From NCBI GenBank assembly GCA_033977085.1, contig CP138906.1, forward strand, positions 3,038,001 through 3,102,000: DNA of 64,000 nt. Direction: 5' to 3'. The position numbers and the translations under genes are program-made. Source of the stretch: Apirhabdus apintestini. GTDB taxonomy: Bacteria > Pseudomonadota > Gammaproteobacteria > Enterobacterales > Enterobacteriaceae. The notes under the pieces are model-generated. The model was not told the DNA's origin. It searched no databases and saw nothing but the letters and a program-made list of their open reading frames with translations. This document shows, piece by piece, positions 1 to 11,591 of the stretch (position 1 is the first letter of the stretch; each line of letters starts with the position of its first letter).

Positions 1-539
1 TCATTTCCATTGTTAATCGGCCGCCAACCGGCATTTGCGATAAATACTGATAGAACGACGGAGACAGCAGCCCGTGCATCCACTTTTGTCCCCCGATGTG
101 ACAATTGCGCCATAGAAACCCTTTTCATCGGTAGCTTGCGGTTCAATCAGGCTAGTATCTATACTGCAGCCGGAATACCAATTAATACAGCGCAGCCCTA
201 CAAAAGGATGTTTTATCGGCGCTCCCTCAAGCCACATATCAAACGAGTTGCCAGAGGTAAGCGGGGTGTTATAACCGTTGTCCGCGTATCCGAGACTTTG
301 CTGATAATGGGTACCACCGCCACCGGCATATTTTAGTCCGGTCCACTTACTTGCACCTGTTAAACGTGGGTTAAGAGTACCTTCGGGCGTAACAAAGAAA
401 TTATCATCCGCATTATTCTCTACCAGGATAAATTGTACTTCTGGCGCATCCACCCTGACTTTTTTGTCAACGCACTGGCCGCCGAACTTATGCACAACGC
501 TATCGCCACCAGAGCGATATACCAGGTTTTACCCTTCAT
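1..539 (-). pseudogene. ecpD: EcpD pilus tip adhesin, 5' part, frame broken twice, runs off left edge
   Basis: EcpD is the polymerised tip adhesin of the E. coli common pilus. The start at 539 overlaps the last 11 bases of ecpC, as expected in a co-translated operon, and gives a signal peptide (MKGKTWYIALVAIALC..ASA). The mature part matches my recollection of EcpD: the segments VENNADDNFFVTP, GLRCINWYSGC and GFYGAIVTSG are all visible. The frame slips at an A-run (460-465 on the plus strand, six bases where seven restore the frame) and again at 84-87 (four where five are needed). With both repaired, translation runs to the window edge, about 180 of roughly 550 residues. Both lesions look like homopolymer miscounts. 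Confidence 0.85.
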
Positions 540-2736
540 GCCTATTACCCTTTTCATCTAAATTGCTCGCATAGGAAGGCAGGCCACGGCAAATCACATC
601 ACCAACCCATACCGCCCCGCGCGCTGCGCTAAGATCCAGCTGTGCTTCACAGCGTTCATCGCCTTTGCCACTGAAATCAATGGTGGGGAACGCCTTATCA
701 ATATCCATCACGAATGCGCCTTCACCATCCGTACGCGTGCGCCCAATGTGATTATTCACCGCAGCATCAGTCAACAGGGAGCCATCTTCAGCGTGAAGGC
801 GCCCGAAAACGGTCACCATTTGTTTGATTTCCGGCGTGATGACGGCAACGTTGCCAGGATAAAGGGTCAGGCGATTACGGCGTCCGCCGACAATATCGTA
901 GCTTTCAAATGAATCGGGGTTATTCAATAACTCCACGTCATAATGCCCGTATGGGCTAACGGGAATATAGCTACGCTTCCCTTTTAAGGTGACGGCCTGT
1001 CCGTTCACTTTTGCGCTCAACAGACCGCTATCTTCAAGCCCGGTTTCAAAAATAATGCCGGCATTTCCATCGTTGCGCCCGCTTAATGCAATATGTTTAC
1101 CCTGCCAGCCGAGGCTACCGCTGGCGGTCATATTGCTATTCAGTGAACCATCGGCCGTCGTCGCAACATTCAGCGTGCCGTTTGCATAGCGGGTATCGAA
1201 CTGCGCCCAACCGCCGCCGCTAAGCGTATTGTCCGGCCCGGTATTACCCGATATAGCCCGGGAAAGATTCGCTCCCGCACTGCGTATCGCACCGTCACTG
1301 AAGTTTTTACGCACCGCTAAATTCGCCAGCGTATAGCCATTTTGGCTACTTACGCCGGCGCTAAACCAATTTCCTAACGGCAGCGAAAGATCCAGTGCAA
1401 CATATTTCCCGGTGCTACTGCTATATCCATTATTGCTATAACGCTGCATGCCCAGCCGCAGCCCTATCGATCCGTAGCGCCCCGTATAAATATTTTGCTG
1501 ATAGTTCGTCGTATAGTAGCGACTCCCGTTTTTACGATCGTCGCTATAGCTAACGCTCAGCGATCCCAGTGGCGACCAGAGCGATGAGAAATTTAGCGTT
1601 CCGCCGATTGAGCGATTATGACTTGAGCTTTGACGCAGGCGATCGCCGATTGCCGAGCGTTCCTGATTAACCCAGATGCTGCTAAAGCCCCGGGTAGAGT
1701 CGCGCTCATATTCATTACATTACGCCAGGAGCTATCGCTTGCAGCCATACTTTGCAGATTAAACGTAACCCGTTCTGTTACTGGCAGCGTAATCCGTGCT
1801 TCCACCAGCGCCATATTGTCATAGCCATATCCGGTAGCAGCCCAGCCAATTGGCCACCAGTTGCCGCTTGCCGAAACGCCAGCCAGCCAGCTTTTGCGCG
1901 CACTTTGTTCGCCACCGCGCTCGCGGTGCCAGGCATCCATATCGACAGAACCACCCCAGAATTGCCAGCCGAGAGGCGCATTCGCGCCGCGGCCTGCGGT
2001 AAACAGTTTATTAACGCGCTGAACTCGCCGCTCCGCCGTCTTTCCGTTAATCACCACATCAACTTCCACGTCATATATGCCATAGGGCAAGGTATGTGTG
2101 TCCAGTTCATGATTACCCATTTCAAACGCTTGTACGCTGAGTAACCTGCCGTCGCGCTTAATATGCGCCTCACCTGCTGCCGGGAAGAAAGCCACAATCG
2201 GTGTCGCAGACTGGCTGTTATCAAAAACCGTTGAATCAGCCTGATTACCCAGGGAAAAACCGTAGACTTTCGCGGAAGTCATACCGGTTAATGGACCGAG
2301 TGACTGAAGATTCCAGCTATCCAGCATGCCGGTTGCAAATCGGTACCCTCCAAAATCCCGCTCATACATCACTTTATATAGGGTACCGCTACGATCGCTG
2401 CCGCCCAGGCCGTATAGCGAACCATTAACGACAACGTGATGTTCACGCAGCGCGGTAACGTTATTCAGAGAGAGATAACTGGAAGTGGTATTTTCGCCGT
2501 GGCGCGGCCGGTTATTGTAGACACCGAGATTATAATCCAGCGTACTGCTCAGCGACGTTACGCTGGATTCGCCAATATCTTTACTACGGGCAATATGTGC
2601 AGTGCCTAGCCTGATTTACGCACAACTAACTGTAAAATCAGCTTTTTAAAGTCAAACTGCAGCCATACTGTCAACAACGGGTAAAAAGTGATCCACTTAC
2701 CGTCACCACCAACGGTCTAATATTGATCCACCTTGC

Positions 2737-3514
2737 TTACTCAGGATTAGCTTCCGCTATAACCCCGGCCTTTCGTTTCTGCTTCAGTCGATAGCTCTCT
2801 CCTTTTATCTGGACTACGTGTGAGTGATGTAAGATCCGGTCCAGCATTGCCGATGTCAGGGCTGCATCACCCGCGAACGTCTGGTCCCACTGCCCGAACG
2901 GCAGGTTAGAGGTCAGGATCATCGCGCTCTTTTCGTAACGTTTGGCAATGACCTGGAAGAACAGCTTTGCCTCTTCCTGGCTGAACGGCAGATAGCCTAT
3001 TTCGTCGATGATGAGCAGTTTGGGGGCCATGACACCGCGATTGAGTGTCGTTTTGTAACGCCCCTGACGCTGGGAAGTCGACAACTGTAACAGCAGGTCC
3101 GCTGCTGTTGTGAAGCGAACCTTGATGCCCGCCCGTACTGCCTCGTAGCCCATGGCTATCGCCAGATGTGTTTTCCCCACGCCCGAGGGGCCCAGCAACA
3201 CGATGTTTTCGTTACGTTCGATGAAGCTCAGGGAACGCAGCGACTGGATTTGCTTCTGAGGTGCGCCGGTGGCGAAGGTGAAGTCGTATTCCTCGAACGT
3301 CTTCACCGCCGGGAAGGCTGCCATCCGCGTGTACATCGCCTGTTTACGCTGATGCCGGGCCAGTTTCTCCTCATGTAGCAGGTGCTCCGGGAAGTCCATA
3401 TAGCTCCATTCCTGATCCACTGCCTGTTGCGACAGTGCCGGCGCCGCGCCGATAAGGCTGTCCAGCTGGGCTGTTCAGCAAGCACCATCAGCCGTTGATG
3501 TTGTAGTTCGACCA

Positions 3515-3518
<4 letters not shown>
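2737..3518 (-). pseudogene. istB: IstB ATPase of IS copy 1, N-terminal frame offset
   Basis: IstB is the DnaA/DnaC-like AAA+ helper that targets IS21-family transposition. The Walker A motif (LLGPSGVGKTHLAIA) and Walker B region (LLIIDEIGYLPF) are intact in the 227-residue frame starting at an internal ATG at 3420. The expected start at 3518 (MMVELQHQRLM) is in another frame: one base is missing in CAGCCCAGCTGG, where IS100 IstB encodes QLQL. The same lesion is present in all three copies. The internal start lies well upstream of the ATPase core, so a shortened IstB is conceivable. Copy 1 alone has Pro for Leu near the start of this frame because CCAGG reads CCGGG. Confidence 0.85.
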
Positions 3519-4538
<1,020 letters not shown>

Positions 4539-5085
4539 AAGCTCCCCTGTATTCAGAGGAGCAGATTAACCCTGGATCAGTTTTCAACCGCTGGGGTGGA
4601 TCAGTTTTGCACCGTTGGTAACACCATACCTCGTCATCCAGCTCAATTCGGAGCCGATCATTAAAATCAACGTCTTTGAGCGTGGTTAACTGCGAAACGA
4701 CGGTGGGCAACAGCGTCGCCACATGTTCATTTTCTTCCCGTTGAATCCTGCGCAGCTTAAGCCCATCGCCTTCCAGCCAGATGAAGGCATTTCCCAAACG
4801 CTGATCGCTATCAATACCGGTATTCCCTTCCAGATGCAGGAACAGCGGAATGCTCATCCCGCTTCTTAGCGCACCGGCAAAAGTGGGAGGAACGAAGACA
4901 TGACCAACGCGAACACCAGAAACAGTGGGAATTTGTGCGGAATAACCAATTAACGGGAGCGATGAAAGAAAGGCAACGGAACTGAAACCTACTATCCCTT
5001 TGACGATAACTTCCCTGTATCCTGACATGCCTGGTCACTCCCATACCTTCTTGTCTTATCCGTATAACAGGCTGCAATTGAGGTT

Positions 5086-5752
5086 TTATTTCACCGGAAT
5101 AAATTTCTCAGCCTGCCAAACTGCGAGATGGCCTTTTTTATCCGCGACATTGACGCGCGCTAAAGTGCGCGCATAGCCAGGCAATAAATAATAATTTTCT
5201 TTACAATCTTCGCCTTCTTTAGCCTGCAGGCAGGTGCCATAAGCCACCACGCGCAAAGTGGCATTACCCGTATTTTTTATCGTGCCGTTCGCATATTCGT
5301 AATCGTATCGGGCTTTTCCTGGCGCCACGACCAACAGGGTGCCGATGCGAGCAGATGCCGTTGCTACCGCGTTCCGAGGCGAAGCCGCTTCTTGCGCGTC
5401 GCTCAGCGCCTGATCAAACCAAACAATGCGATAATAGCGTTCAATCCCATCGTCCGGCCCTTTATAAAAAAGCGGATAACATCGCTGCTGTTCGCGGGCA
5501 TTAATAAACTTGCCGGAGTGAGCAATATCTCATCCGGGCGTTCCATTGGAATAACTTTACCGTTCTCTAACGGCGAGTTTATTTTCTCTACTTTAATATT
5601 AACCAGGCGACCAACATTGGTAGTGTTTTTCACTTCTTTACTTACAAACTTATTCCCGCTGTAAATAAAGGTTGTAATATCCCCACATTTAATGCGCTGG
5701 CGGAAGATATTCCCAATATATACAAGGCCAGCAGCAAAGTTATTTTTCTCAT
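5086..5752 (-). pseudogene. ecpB: EcpB periplasmic chaperone, two frameshifts
   Basis: EcpB is the pilus chaperone that stabilises EcpA/EcpD subunits in the periplasm. The start at 5752 has an AGGA 7 bases upstream and gives a signal peptide ending SSASA. Family segments are clear: VGRLVNIKVEKI, LLTPASLLMPA and VIRFF before the break, and YANGTIKNTGNATLRVVAYG after it. One G is missing near 5681-5684 (four C on the plus strand, five needed) and one T near 5466-5471 (six A on the plus strand, seven needed). With both restored the protein is 222 residues, the length I recall for E. coli EcpB. The ecpC start lies 57 bp downstream. Confidence 0.88.
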
Positions 5753-5819
5753 TTCATCATCCTGAATAAATAAAGAAAATAGGGTGAGCAATATTGCCCA
5801 CCCTGAAAACAGAAATTAA

Positions 5820-6410
5820 TTAGCTCGTCCAGGTTGCATCGAACTGAACGCTAACGTCACCGCTCCAGATACCTTCCGGCAGGGTGCTAAAATCAGATAC
5901 TGCAGTCGAGCCGTCTGACGTTGCAGAAATAATCGAGAATTTAAATTTATCCTGAGCGCTGGTACGCCCTGCTGCATTGAAGCTGTTTGACAAGGTACTC
6001 AGATTTCCGCCCAGAACACCGCCAGCGGTATCGATCATGACGGTATCCGCCGTTTTATCTACGTCCTGGCCGTTATAGGTTACGCCAACGCTCAGCGTTG
6101 AACCGGAAGAGTCCAGTTGAGTCAGCGTATTGGTAACCAGACGTGAAGTCAGTTTAAAAGCGGTAGCCGTGCTATCACCTTCAATAATGACATCAAACAA
6201 ACCATCCTGCGTATTAAAACCTTTCACGCCAGCGGCATAATCAAAATTTAAACTGCCAAGCGGAGTAACGACCAGCTTGCTGGTAGTATCTTTCTTTGCC
6301 GTGGCAGACCAGGTCGCCAGCGCTTCAGCGGTTACATCGGCCGCCTGTGCAGCACCCATCATCCCTGCGAAAGAAACTGCTGTAGCCAGTGCTAAAATAC
6401 CCTTTTTCAT
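5820..6410 (-). CDS. ecpA: EcpA major pilin of the E. coli common pilus
   Basis: EcpA is the major structural subunit of the ECP pilus, which mediates adhesion and biofilm formation. The 196-residue frame is open, with a signal peptide (MKKGILALATAVSFAGMMGAAQA) and a mature chain very close to E. coli EcpA/MatB (TWSATAKKDTTSKLVVTPLG, EGDSTATAFKLTSR, C-terminal GIWSGDVSVQFDATWTS). It is the first structural gene of the ecpABCD operon, with 67 bp to ecpB. It is the only ecp structural gene in the window without a broken frame, which fits its small size if the lesions are random sequencing errors. Confidence 0.96.
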   Translation of the reverse strand: MKKGILALATAVSFAGMMGAAQAADVTAEALATWSATAKKDTTSKLVVTPLGSLNFDYAAGVKGFNTQDGLFDVIIEGDSTATAFKLTSRLVTNTLTQLDSSGSTLSVGVTYNGQDVDKTADTVMIDTAGGVLGGNLSTLSNSFNAAGRTSAQDKFKFSIISATSDGSTAVSDFSTLPEGIWSGDVSVQFDATWTS

Positions 6411-6732
6411 TGAAAACTCCCTTCGTCCTATTATTAAGTAACTGCGTCCTTTCTCAGCGGCATGTTCGGTAGCAGCGCATGTTGTAAAGCAATCCGGCCT
6501 TCAGTTCAGGAAAACCTGTTTTTGAGCTAACCGCTGAGACATATACAGACTAACCAAGGAAATTCTCAATTACATTATTAACCTTAGAAATCATAATATA
6601 CAAAATAAAAAACTGGATTAATGCAAATGAATCACATTAAAAACCAGAATTAACGGCTACAGATAGATGATTATGGAACTTTCGCATTGAGCCCTGATTA
6701 TCATTAAGCAATACTCAGGATTGAGACAAACC
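6411..6732. other. AT-rich gap between the ecp regulator and ecpA
   Basis: About 320 bp without a gene. The stretch 6560-6640 is very AT-rich. It must hold the ecpA promoter or leader, both neighbours being on the minus strand. I could not pick a single convincing -35/-10 pair and saw no strong terminator, so it is unclear whether the regulator and ecpA are cotranscribed. Confidence 0.5.
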
Positions 6733-7571
6733 CTACTTAGTGGAATCCAGACAAATCTCCATCTGGCTCTCACGATAACTACCGCATCGCATCAAATAGA
6801 GTCGCGACATGTTCGACATAAACCGATGTATACGCCGATCGTCTATCACCAATAAGTATTCATTTTTCGCGCAGGGCACCGGGTGTCTTTCCGCAAAGCT
6901 TCGCACGGTATCCGTAATCATCTTTTCCTGCCTTTTGCTATCGCATCATGATTCAAGAACACTTTGCAGCCGCTCATTTCACCAAGAAATGTTTCGCCCT
7001 GCCTGTCAGTGGTGAGCGCAGACCATGCCGCCCATCCCGCCAGCGCAACGATGCATAACGTGGCCAGCATGATGACCAGCCAGCGTAAACGAAACCACGA
7101 TAGCCGGGCCTGTGACTGCGGCGTTACAGGCAAACGACCAGGATTTTCATTCTGTGCCAAAACCGCGCGATCAACGGGCGTCGGGCAAGCCATAGTTATG
7201 TCCGCAGCGCCTTCTTTTGCCGTCTCATTATTTTCACCGAGCCTATCGATGCAGATTTCCTTGCGGAGCATAAAACCTTCACGCGGCACCGTTGCAATCA
7301 CCTCATCTTCCAGGCCTAAGGTTTTTATCACGCGACGTAATTTGCTAACGCAATGATTTAGGTTGTTATTACTTGAGACCATACCAAAGTCATCCCAGAC
7401 CTTCTGAAATATCTCATTCCGGGTAACTGTTTCACCGTGGCTTTCAATTAATAATGCCAGTAATCTCTTGGTAGGATTAGAGATAACAATGTTATCTTCC
7501 GAGTTAACAATTAAGGAAAGGCTATTAAGATCCGTATCAAAAATAATGCATTCATTGAGCATGTACTTCAT
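6733..7571 (-). pseudogene. ToxR/CadC-like membrane-anchored winged-helix regulator upstream of ecpA, one frameshift
   Basis: Residues about 1-105 form an OmpR/ToxR-type winged helix (NPTKRLLALLIESHGETVTR, NNLNHCVSKLRRVIKTLG, VPREGFML). A linker follows, then one hydrophobic transmembrane segment (about residues 160-180, WLVIMLATLCIVALAGWAAW) and a short C-terminal domain that should lie in the periplasm. I chose the start at 7571 over an upstream GTG/ATG option because AAGG lies 10 bases ahead and the domain starts there. One A is missing at 6923-6926 (four where five join the frames); repaired, the protein is about 280 residues. It sits where E. coli has EcpR, a LuxR-type protein to which it is not similar. 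Control of ecp is inferred from position. Confidence 0.75.
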
Positions 7572-8046
7572 GCCGTGCCCACCTTTTTCTTTCCATGAAA
7601 TTGATACTTTGGCGTAAAAACACACAGCAATGTGTTTTTACATGGCGTTTATGTAAACAGTTGCAAGAGGCGCCTGCTGCTAACCATTTAATTCAATTAC
7701 TTATAAAAAATTCAGTTAACGCAGGGGAATAAATATTTTTATCATCATCATAACGCGATTTGATAAATAAACATGCCCTTAAGGTAAAGGCCGACATATT
7801 AATAAAAAAATTATCTCCAGCAACAAAAACACATATATCAAATCAATAGTAATTTTCTTACTAAATAAAACCATTTAAGTAATTCCTATAAATTTCTAAG
7901 AGCATTCCAGGCGTAAAAAGATAAATATTATCTTTTAAAAATAAAACAAGATAGCCAATACACGGCCAATACCTTTTTCTTAACAACAAGCATCAGTGTT
8001 ATTATCTAAAACATTTCTTAGCCGACAATCGTGACAGGAACCGGGA
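7572..8046. other. AT-rich intergenic region between the ecp regulator and xni
   Basis: About 475 bp between divergent genes, strikingly AT-rich compared with the GC-rich genes to its right. It should contain the regulator promoter (minus) and the xni promoter (plus). I see no open reading frame of note. The composition resembles H-NS-bound control regions of fimbrial loci and marks the junction between ecp and the conserved backbone. Confidence 0.5.
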
Positions 8047-8811
8047 ATGCCCGCTCACTTACTGATAATCGACGCATTAAATCTTATCAGGCGCATCCAC
8101 GCAGCGCAGGGCGCTCCCTGTGCTGCCACTTGCCTACGCGCACTGGAACAAATAATCACCAATAGTCAACCAACTCATGCCGTTGCCGTGTTCGATGATG
8201 AAGGCCGACATCAGGGCTGGCGACATCAACTGCTGCCCGACTATAAAGCCGGACGAGCAGCCATGCCCGACTCCCTGACTAAGGAACTACCAGATCTGCG
8301 GGATGCATTTGCGCATAAAGGGGTTTCCTGCTGGTCGGCGCCGGGACAGGAGGCGGATGACCTGGTCGCCACGCTCGCAGTCAAAGTCGCCAGCGCGGGG
8401 CAGCGGGTCACTATCGTGTCAACGGATAAAGGGTATTGCCAGCTTCTTGCGCCGGGGATCGCTCTGCGGGATTATTTCCAAAAACGCTGGCTGGATGCCA
8501 CGTTTATTGCCCGGACGTTTGGCGTAGAACCCAAACAATTGCCCGATTATTGGGGGCTGGCGGGTATTAGCGGCAGTAAAATTCCGGGAGTGACGGGTAT
8601 TGGCCCTAAAAGCGCCGCCCAGCTTATTCAGCGCTGGGGTACGCTTGAAAATATTTATCAGACGCTGGATTCACTGGAAGAGAAATGGCGAACAAAGCTG
8701 GCGGCGCAGCAAGAGACCGCATTTACTAGCCGAGAAGTTGCGACTTTGCGCGCCAACCTTACGCTGAACGGGAACTTACAGCAGTTAAGACTGACGCGCG
8801 AACATCATTAA
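8047..8811 (+). CDS. xni: Xni (ExoIX) flap endonuclease-like protein
   Basis: Xni resembles the 5'-3' exonuclease domain of DNA polymerase I and acts on flap structures. The open frame of 254 residues is close to the E. coli length of 251. The conserved acidic and substrate-binding segments (VAVFDDEGRHQGWRHQLLPD, GQEADDLVATLA, VTIVSTDKGYCQLL) and the helix-hairpin-helix (GISGSKIPGVTGIGPKSAAQ, about residues 175-195) are present. A purine-rich CAGGAACCGGGA precedes the ATG. It ends convergently with rlmM, with a 4-base overlap. In E. coli sdaB lies upstream; here the ecp locus does. Confidence 0.95.
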   Translation: MPAHLLIIDALNLIRRIHAAQGAPCAATCLRALEQIITNSQPTHAVAVFDDEGRHQGWRHQLLPDYKAGRAAMPDSLTKELPDLRDAFAHKGVSCWSAPGQEADDLVATLAVKVASAGQRVTIVSTDKGYCQLLAPGIALRDYFQKRWLDATFIARTFGVEPKQLPDYWGLAGISGSKIPGVTGIGPKSAAQLIQRWGTLENIYQTLDSLEEKWRTKLAAQQETAFTSREVATLRANLTLNGNLQQLRLTREHH

Positions 8812-9908
8812 CGTTCGTCGCGTCGACCGCCAACGGCGGCCCACCAGCGGCGAACGTGCACGGTGACTTCTTCCCGGTCATGATAAAGCTGCCGCGCCTG
8901 AATTTCAGCATTCACACCAGCGGCCGCCAGCTTATCCCGAATGAATGCCAGATTTTGCGATACCTCTTCATAGCGCTTTTTCATTGGCAGTTTAAGATTA
9001 AAAATCGTTTCCCGGCACCAGCCGTTAACCAACCATTCGGTCATCAGCGCTGTCACCTTGGCAGGTTTTTCGACCATATCACAAACCATCCATGAGATAT
9101 TGTTCCGCGCCGGACGATAGCGAAACCCGTCTTCGCGCAGCCACGTCACCTGCCCGGTATCCATCAGGCTCTGCGCCATAGGCCCATTATCAATGGAGTA
9201 AACCCACATATTGCGTTTTACTAACTGCCAGGTCCAGCCGCCGGGACAGGCACCTAAATCCACTGCGTACATTCCATTCGCCAGGCGTTCATCCCACTCA
9301 TCGGCCGGAATAAAAACGTGAAAAGCTTCTTCCAGTTTAAGCGTAGAACGGCTTGGCGCATCGGACGGGAAACGCAAACGCGGGATCCCCATATAAAAGG
9401 GCGAATTATTGGCGCTATATGAATAACCTGTGTAGCAACATCCCGGTGCGATAAAAAAGACATGCACTACCGGGCGCGTCGCGCTGTCATTCTGCGCCAA
9501 CACGCCCGCGCTACGCAGAGCGGCGCGCAGCGGAACTGTGAATTTACGGCAAAACTTCATCAACTCTTTGCTTTCATTCGTATCCGCGACTTCTACCCGC
9601 AAATCACCGCCCTTTTCTACCACGCCCTGCAGCATTCCGATAATTGGCGTTATACGATCTTCGGGCGGTAAATCTTTGAGCAATTCACCGGCCACAAACA
9701 TCTGGCGCGCAAAGATCAGAGAGCTAAATGGCAGCTCACGCGCTAACTTATCGGCGTCTTCCATCTGGTAACATTCGAAAATGACATAACCGCTGTTATC
9801 TTTTACCCGGGCGAAACCATATATCGCCATTTGTCCGGCCTTGTCGGTGATTTCCGCCGCACACTCTTTCTCAAACCCTTGACGGCAATACAAAATCACC
9901 TTATTCAT
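8808..9908 (-). CDS. rlmM: RlmM, 23S rRNA 2'-O-ribose methyltransferase (C2498)
   Basis: RlmM methylates the ribose of C2498 in 23S rRNA using S-adenosylmethionine. The 366-residue open frame matches the E. coli length. An N-terminal THUMP-like part is followed by a Rossmann methyltransferase domain with the SAM motif VDLGACPGGWTWQLVKR (about residue 222 onward) and the catalytic-lysine region FNLKLPMKKRYEEV. I chose MNKVILYC at 9908 because its ATG overlaps the ygdD stop (TAATG), indicating translational coupling. The ATG two codons upstream would extend into ygdD. Confidence 0.96.
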   Translation of the reverse strand: MNKVILYCRQGFEKECAAEITDKAGQMAIYGFARVKDNSGYVIFECYQMEDADKLARELPFSSLIFARQMFVAGELLKDLPPEDRITPIIGMLQGVVEKGGDLRVEVADTNESKELMKFCRKFTVPLRAALRSAGVLAQNDSATRPVVHVFFIAPGCCYTGYSYSANNSPFYMGIPRLRFPSDAPSRSTLKLEEAFHVFIPADEWDERLANGMYAVDLGACPGGWTWQLVKRNMWVYSIDNGPMAQSLMDTGQVTWLREDGFRYRPARNNISWMVCDMVEKPAKVTALMTEWLVNGWCRETIFNLKLPMKKRYEEVSQNLAFIRDKLAAAGVNAEIQARQLYHDREEVTVHVRRWWAAVGGRRDER

Positions 9909-10297
9909 TAACAATTACCCTTATGATTCAGGCGCACAGCGCCCGTTAACATGAATAGCCACCCGGTTAAAAAACTGACGCCGCCGACCGGGGTTACAAA
10001 CGCCCACATTTTTAAGTGAGAAAGCGCCAGGCAATACAAACTGCCGCTAAATAACAGAGTGCCTAACGCCAGAAACACGCTACTCCAGTAAAACCAAATG
10101 CTGGTGCGTCGCTGCATCGCTAACGCCAGCCCAAAAATCGCCAGCGTATGAAAAGCCTGATATTCAAGCCCGGTATGTATCCAGCCCATCTCAATAATGC
10201 CCAGCGACTTACTCAAAACATGCGCGCCGAATGCACCCAAGGCGACATAGATAAAACCGCTCACGGCGGCGAAAATGAACATGAAACGGCTGGTCAT
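9908..10297 (-). CDS. ygdD: YgdD, DUF423 inner-membrane protein
   Basis: This is a small integral membrane protein of the DUF423 family with unknown function. With the start at MTSRFMFIF (10297) it has 129 residues, near the E. coli length of 131, and four hydrophobic segments (for example FIFAAVSGFIYVALGAFGAH and WSSVFLALGTLLFSGSLYCL). The frame is open further upstream, but the extra 14 residues have no counterpart in E. coli. It lies between gcvA and rlmM on the same strand, 42 bp after gcvA. Confidence 0.92.
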   Translation of the reverse strand: MTSRFMFIFAAVSGFIYVALGAFGAHVLSKSLGIIEMGWIHTGLEYQAFHTLAIFGLALAMQRRTSIWFYWSSVFLALGTLLFSGSLYCLALSHLKMWAFVTPVGGVSFLTGWLFMLTGAVRLNHKGNC

Positions 10298-10339
10298 AGT
10301 GTTATCCCAAATCATCGCGTGCCGCGCACGCAAAATCAT

Positions 10340-11260
10340 TTAAGTTGGTTCATAGCGAAAGCGAAATTTTTCCTGCTCGCTCGCTGCTTTAGACAGGATC
10401 CATTGCCGAAAAGCGGCTATTTTACCCTGTTCAGCCTGGCTGTCATGACAGACCAGATAAAATGCATTTTTACTAACTAATACATCATTAAACGGACACA
10501 CCAGGCGCCCGGATTCAATTTCGGACTGCGCCATGACGTTATTCGCCAGCGCCACGCCTTGCCCATGAATTGCCGCCTGCAGCACCATCGCACTGTGGCT
10601 AAAAATAGGTCCCTGTTGCACATTAATTTGATTGAGGCCCAACTGGCGCACATACGTTTGCCAGTCCCGACGCGAGGCGTCATGCAGCAGCGTAAACCGG
10701 GCCAGATCCTCCGGCGCTTTAAGCGGATGTTCGCCAGATAGCAATTGCGGCGCACATACCGGCAGCAAATACTCCGTATAGAGTTTTTCCACCCGCAGCC
10801 CCGGCCAATTGCCGCGTCCGTAAAAGATAGCCACATCTACATCGTCTGACAGCTTATCTTCTTCCCTGTCGACCGCCTGAATTCGCACATCAATACCAGG
10901 CCATTCAGCGTTGAAACTGGACAAACGCGGCACCAGCCAGTGAATGGCGAAGCTGGGTAACAGGCTCACCGTCAGAGCACCTCTGGCGCTACGCGCCTGT
11001 AATTTACGCGTCGCTTCATTTAACTGCGAAAAGATTTCTTTAATATCCTGAAAATAGCTTTGCCCTTCCTCTGTTAACAGCAGAGAACGATTACGCCGAC
11101 GAAATAATTTCAGCCCCAAAAAATCTTCCAGCGATTTAATCTGGTGACTCACCGCAGCCTGAGTAACAAACAGCTCTTCTGCCGCCTTAGTAAAACTAAG
11201 GTGACGCGCCGCAGCGTCAAACACGCGTAATGCATTAAGGGGAGGTAATCGTTTGGACAT
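10340..11260 (-). CDS. gcvA: GcvA, LysR-type regulator of glycine cleavage and gcvB
   Basis: GcvA controls the gcvTHP glycine-cleavage operon and activates the divergent sRNA gene gcvB. The 306-residue frame is open and near the E. coli length. The N-terminal LysR helix-turn-helix is clear (ALRVFDAAARHLSFTKAAEE, LFVTQAAVSHQIKSLEDFLG) and the effector-binding domain follows. The gene starts 126 bp from the gcvB 5' end with the opposite orientation, the arrangement known in E. coli. No frame lesion is seen. Confidence 0.96.
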   Translation of the reverse strand: MSKRLPPLNALRVFDAAARHLSFTKAAEELFVTQAAVSHQIKSLEDFLGLKLFRRRNRSLLLTEEGQSYFQDIKEIFSQLNEATRKLQARSARGALTVSLLPSFAIHWLVPRLSSFNAEWPGIDVRIQAVDREEDKLSDDVDVAIFYGRGNWPGLRVEKLYTEYLLPVCAPQLLSGEHPLKAPEDLARFTLLHDASRRDWQTYVRQLGLNQINVQQGPIFSHSAMVLQAAIHGQGVALANNVMAQSEIESGRLVCPFNDVLVSKNAFYLVCHDSQAEQGKIAAFRQWILSKAASEQEKFRFRYEPT

Positions 11261-11350
11261 GGCTATGCTTGCTGATTGTTAAAATTATAAACATAAAGGC
11301 AAAGTCATTTACCTATTAGTTTTTTTATCTGAACCATTATAAATTGTCCG

Positions 11351-11379
11351 TTGAGCGTGCGCCAGCAAATACCTATAGT
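11351..11379 (+). promoter_or_regulatory. gcvB promoter
   Basis: TTGAGC (11351-11356) and TATAGT (11374-11379) are separated by 17 bp and placed 6 bp ahead of the conserved GcvB 5' end ACTTCC. AT-rich sequence at 11290-11345, including CTATTAG, is the likely GcvA-binding region. Confidence 0.8.
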
Positions 11380-11385
11380 GGCGCC

Positions 11386-11584
11386 ACTTCCTAAGCCGGA
11401 ACGAAAAGTTGCCTGGATAACTCTGGGGGCTTTTGGCTTGCGGTTGTGATGTTGTGTTGTTGTGTTTGCATTGGGTCTATAGATTCAGACCCGCGGTAGC
11501 AGGGCTACCCTTTTCACTTTCTATACATTTACCCTGTCTGTCCATAGTGATTAATGTAGCACCGCAAAAAGCGGTGCTTTTTTT
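11386..11584 (+). ncRNA. gcvB: GcvB small regulatory RNA
   Basis: GcvB is an Hfq-dependent sRNA that represses many amino-acid and peptide transporter mRNAs. The 5' end (ACTTCCTAAGCCGGAACGAA), the GU-rich R1 seed region (11446-11471, repeats of TTGTG), the R2 region (TTACCCTGTCTGTCCATAG) and the 3' terminator all match the E. coli RNA as I recall it. The middle differs more, with compensated hairpins such as GGGTCTatagATTCAGACCC. Length is about 199 nt compared with about 206 in E. coli. It lies between gcvA and ygdI as in E. coli. Confidence 0.95.
11558..11584 (+). terminator. Rho-independent terminator of gcvB
   Basis: Perfect 8-bp stem AGCACCGC / GCGGTGCT with an AAAAA loop, followed by a run of T ending at 11584. 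Confidence 0.95.
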
Positions 11585-11591
11585 ATGTACA

